From positions 310,001-374,000 of the forward strand of contig NW_004190441.2 in the NCBI RefSeq assembly GCF_000224145.3: 64,000 nucleotides of DNA, in the 5' to 3' direction. Made by a program: the position numbers and the translations under genes. The notes beneath the pieces are model-generated. The model saw nothing but the letters and a program-made list of their open reading frames with translations, ran no database searches and had not been told where the DNA came from. Below are positions 61,045-64,000 of this stretch, one piece after another; the stretch's first letter is position 1; each line of letters starts with the position of its first letter. This DNA comes from Ciona intestinalis (Eukaryota; Chordata; Ascidiacea; Phlebobranchia; Cionidae).

Positions 61045-63967
61045 ATGGGACAGAAGTGCAACAAGATGAGTTTGGATTGTACAGGTAGTTGCTTCTTCAA
61101 TGATACCAACAAAACAAAGAGCAATGCTATCGATCGAGATATAGCGAAAGAAAAAATGTTTTACAAACGACAGGTACATTCACATTACATTAGAAGCGCT
61201 GTGAATCAAATGCAATTTTATTATTGGAAACGCATGTAGCACCCCAGTTTTATACCTTGAAATATGTTTTACCTTGTTAGGTGTCTGTACAAACAAAAAG
61301 AGCCAAAATATATTGCATTCACCACATTAATCAATGAGATTCCCTATGTTTGACAACTATGAGTGTAACTGTATTTAACAATGTCACCCCCGATTTTATT
61401 AAAAATTTAAAAATTGTGTCTCTTATAGACAGGTATATACAGAATATAGGCTATAAAGTTTAGACTTATTTGTTCGTTATATAAGTGTAAGGGACAGAAG
61501 ATTGAATAATACGATAAATTATACCACGGCTATACAACACTTGTTATATATATATATATATATATATAGGCCTATGTGTTTTCATTTTATTTCTATTGAA
61601 TAGGTAGGCTTATACATTTCTAAAATGTGGCATTTGTAATAATTAAAGTTACTTAGTCGTAATTTAGTAACAATTTAGCAAACCAGGAGTCAGCATTTTA
61701 CCGAATTGTATTTTGATACAGCATGTGCTAAATATAGAACTAATTACAATTTCCTGGTAGTTGAACAAAGAATGGGCACTTGTTTATAAATACAGACCAT
61801 TAGTGGCTTCATTAGCTGTATGATAATAGCATTTTAATTTTTTATGTTTGCTAATGAAGCAATATAGGAATATGAAATAAAATTATGAAATAAAAACAAT
61901 ATACACTAAACTGTTTAAATAACAAAGTTGGCCTTTACTTTCTAAATTTCCTTTAAACACTAAACACAGAATTTAATGACTTTGTTATTTACACGATGGG
62001 TGTCTTTATTTTTAGCAAGTTTACAAATGTGTAAAAAGTTATTTTAACGTTATAAACGCAAGATTGCCCAACACAAAAAAATAGAAGGTATTTTTAAAAT
62101 TTTAAATTGGTGGATTAAAAACGCAGTTGCTATAAGTGCTTCTTTGTTTTAGGAGACTTGTTAACTTCTATTTAAACTAAGGTATAATAATCAAGGTGTA
62201 AAGTAAGGTGCTCTATTTAAAAAATGGAAGGTTATTAAAAATATATATATATAGTAGGGTGGGGGAAAATGGTACACCTTTAGCAAATAATATAAAAATA
62301 TCCTGATTGTGTTTTAAATATTTAACCACGGTCTATGGGAGTCGTGAGGATGCAGTTTTAAAATGGTTTCAATGTTTTCTGTTTACTACCAAATTTGAGG
62401 AGAAAATAGAATGAAAAGATGTCCCATCCATCCCCACTCCAGTATAGTATTATTCAATACTAATAAAATGTTATACGTGCATTGCTTTGCAGGTCAAACT
62501 ATTATTACTTGGGTGTGGTGAGAGTGGCAAAGTACTTTCCTCAAGCAGATGAGGATATTACACGGGCAAGGTTATGATGATAAAGCTTTGCTTGAGTTTC
62601 GAGCAACTGTGTATAGCAACATTGTAAAGGGAATGAAGGTATGGACACATTAGATTATTATAATCAGTTTTCTCTATTTTATTAAAATAAAATAGTAATA
62701 GTTTATTAGCTTGATTGCATGTTTACTTGGGTAAGCTCTATTCCCATCCCATATAAATGAAATTTCTATTCTGTATGGGTGAGGTATTGATGTCTTATGG
62801 TGAAGCCACGGGACCTGGAATTTAGGTCGGAATTGCCCCATTACCCCAAGAAAAGACCTTTCTGTACAATAATTTACCATTTGACTTTTCCCCTTTAATT
62901 TATACATAACCCAACATATAATAGAGTTAAATTATCCCCTGGTACAGTTAAATGATCCATAACAATAGTGAAAAACTTGTGTGCTATTACTGTTGTTTAG
63001 ATAATGTAATTTAAAACATTTTCATTTTTAAATTTTCCTAATTTATAAAACAAATTATAAAATTTGATTCCCTTTAAATTATTCATTACATTAAAAAACC
63101 TGTGCTTATACTGCCATTCATATAATGTTGCTCTTCTTTACCACCTGTTACTAATTTCCCCCATACACTAGGTCCTTGTGGATGCCAGGAACAAACTTGG
63201 GATTCCATGGGAAGACCCAAGCAGGCAGAGCCAAGCAGATTACATTATGACGTTCGAGCGATATGTCTCAACCGACGTTGATCCCTTCCTACAGTACGTC
63301 CCCCATATCAAGGAGTTATGGAAAGATGAGGGAATCCACACAGCTTATTACAGAAGGAGGGAATTTCAATTAGTAAGTTGGGCACTAGTTGTTAATGCAA
63401 GCGCGTTATGTTTTTTTAATTTCGGCAAAATCTGGGGTGACTTAGTTAAAATGCAGTATCACCCATTATAATGCAGTATCACCCATTAAAATGCAGTATT
63501 ACCCATTAAAATGCAGTATTACCCATTAAAATGCAGTATTACCCATTAAAATGCAGTATTACCCATTAAAATGCAGTATTACCCATCTGGCCATACCCAT
63601 AGTTGTGTAACATAAGGAATTTGGCAAGGTTAAAAGCTATGTTACCTGTAAAACTGGAGTGTTAATACCCTAACTTGACACCCATGTTCAGGCGTTTTGG
63701 TGCATGGGACCAAACTTTTTATATAAGTTTGGGGGAGGCAGGTATATTTTTACTTGCAACCCTGTGAAACAAACGCAGTGCAATATCCACGGGTATGCCT
63801 GCCCACCCTGCCACCTCAGGTTTGGCGCCTATGCTGTGGTGTTTACTGTTTACTGTATACCATTATAATTTATTTAAAGAATAAAGAATTCTAATTAAAT
63901 GTTCCTTTTTCAACAGGGGGAATCTGTTCATTATTTTCTAGAAAATTTAGATCGAATAGGACAATCG
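61045..63967 (+). CDS. GNA12/13: G-protein alpha subunit, G12/13 class (5' part; continues past the right edge)
   Basis: GTP-binding alpha subunit that couples receptors to Rho exchange factors at the plasma membrane. Exons seen: 61045-61173 (ATG), 62493-62638, 63172-63372 and 63917-63967, the last followed by a donor. N-terminus [16 protein letters not shown] has Cys residues suited to palmitoylation; an in-frame Met at 61066 is an alternative start. The P-loop region reads [13 protein letters not shown], then the frame is lost. GGCAAAGTACT has one A fewer than needed for GKST, after which [20 protein letters not shown] continues in another frame. With one more base the 146-nt exon would be 147 and all junctions would be in phase. 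[21 protein letters not shown] and [17 protein letters not shown] match G-alpha 12/13. The missing base is probably an assembly error in an A-run. Confidence 0.9.
61247..61405 (-). repeat. Dispersed 'ACACCTAACAGCAGG' repeat, inverted copy
   Basis: GTTAGGTGTCTGTACAAACA, then AAATATATTGCATTCACCAC and AATCAATGAGATTCCCTA, the inverse of the copies at 42200-42446 and 49716-49905. In G-alpha intron 1. Confidence 0.8.
61547..61568. repeat. TA dinucleotide run
   Basis: About eleven TA repeats in G-alpha intron 1. Confidence 0.9.
62250..62455. mobile_element. MITE, GTAGGGTGGGG family, subfamily A, nearly intact
   Basis: TATAGTAGGGTGGGGGAAAA to CATCCATCCCCACTCCAGTA, inserted next to a TA run and ending about 40 bp before G-alpha exon 2. 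Confidence 0.88.
62750..62855. repeat. 97-bp minisatellite unit, single diverged copy
   Basis: ATTCTGTATGGGTGAGGTAT and CCACGGGACCTGGAATTTAG in G-alpha intron 2. Confidence 0.65.
63447..63590. repeat. 20-bp minisatellite, about seven units
   Basis: Tandem AAAATGCAGTATTACCCATT units starting about 75 bp after the G-alpha exon-3 donor. They arise from within the dispersed AACAGCAGG-type repeat (ATCTGGGGTGACTTAGTTAA precedes). Confidence 0.92.
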
Positions 63968-64000
63968 GTAAGTTCTTGTTCAACCATCATGTTCATCATA

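Overview
The window looks like nuclear DNA of a solitary ascidian, most likely Ciona (robusta/intestinalis type). It is AT-rich, its genes are vertebrate-like chordate genes cut into many short exons, and its introns are packed with short non-autonomous elements. Two assembly gaps (runs of N) lie at about 26520-26569 and 42056-42180. I assembled the gene models by hand from splice sites, codon phase and remembered family sequences; no search was run.

Layout from left to right. INPP1-like inositol polyphosphate 1-phosphatase (minus, 4807 to beyond the left edge). SLC7A9-like b(0,+) amino-acid transporter light chain (plus, 6091-12719). A single-exon seven-helix orphan protein (plus, 15964-17004). 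A heparan-sulfate 3-O-sulfotransferase-like type II membrane enzyme with a duplicated first exon (minus, 18014-21563). DPM1, dolichol-phosphate-mannose synthase (minus, 22878-27105). ZC4H2 zinc-finger protein (minus, 27649-29736). A region of small, poorly resolved minus-strand exons (30075-32520). A muscarinic acetylcholine receptor (minus, 34905-38498). The AMPK catalytic alpha subunit (plus, 40622-50089). A nicotinic-type Cys-loop receptor subunit (plus, 51953-59652). The 5' half of a G12/13-class G-protein alpha subunit (plus, 61045 to beyond the right edge).

The genes do not form an operon or single pathway. Several belong to receptor signalling (muscarinic receptor, nicotinic-type subunit, G-alpha 12/13, orphan seven-helix protein). 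Others serve glycan or lipid chemistry (DPM1, sulfotransferase), inositol phosphate turnover, amino-acid uptake and energy sensing.

The unusual side of the window is the repeat landscape. One TA-flanked inverted-repeat MITE family, with ends like GTAGGGTGGGG, occurs about 35 times in two subfamilies and is sometimes nested. A tRNA-headed SINE occurs about 30 times, and its roughly 100-bp tail is often tandemly multiplied. A 97-bp minisatellite unit is both dispersed and arrayed. Three hAT-type MITE copies still have perfect 8-bp target duplications. Some elements sit within 25-45 bp of splice acceptors, and one dispersed repeat appears to supply the acceptor of an AMPK exon. Two host genes carry frame-breaking gaps in otherwise well-kept exons: about 32 bp in the SLC7A9-like gene and 1 bp in the G-alpha P-loop. 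These are either assembly errors or real lesions.
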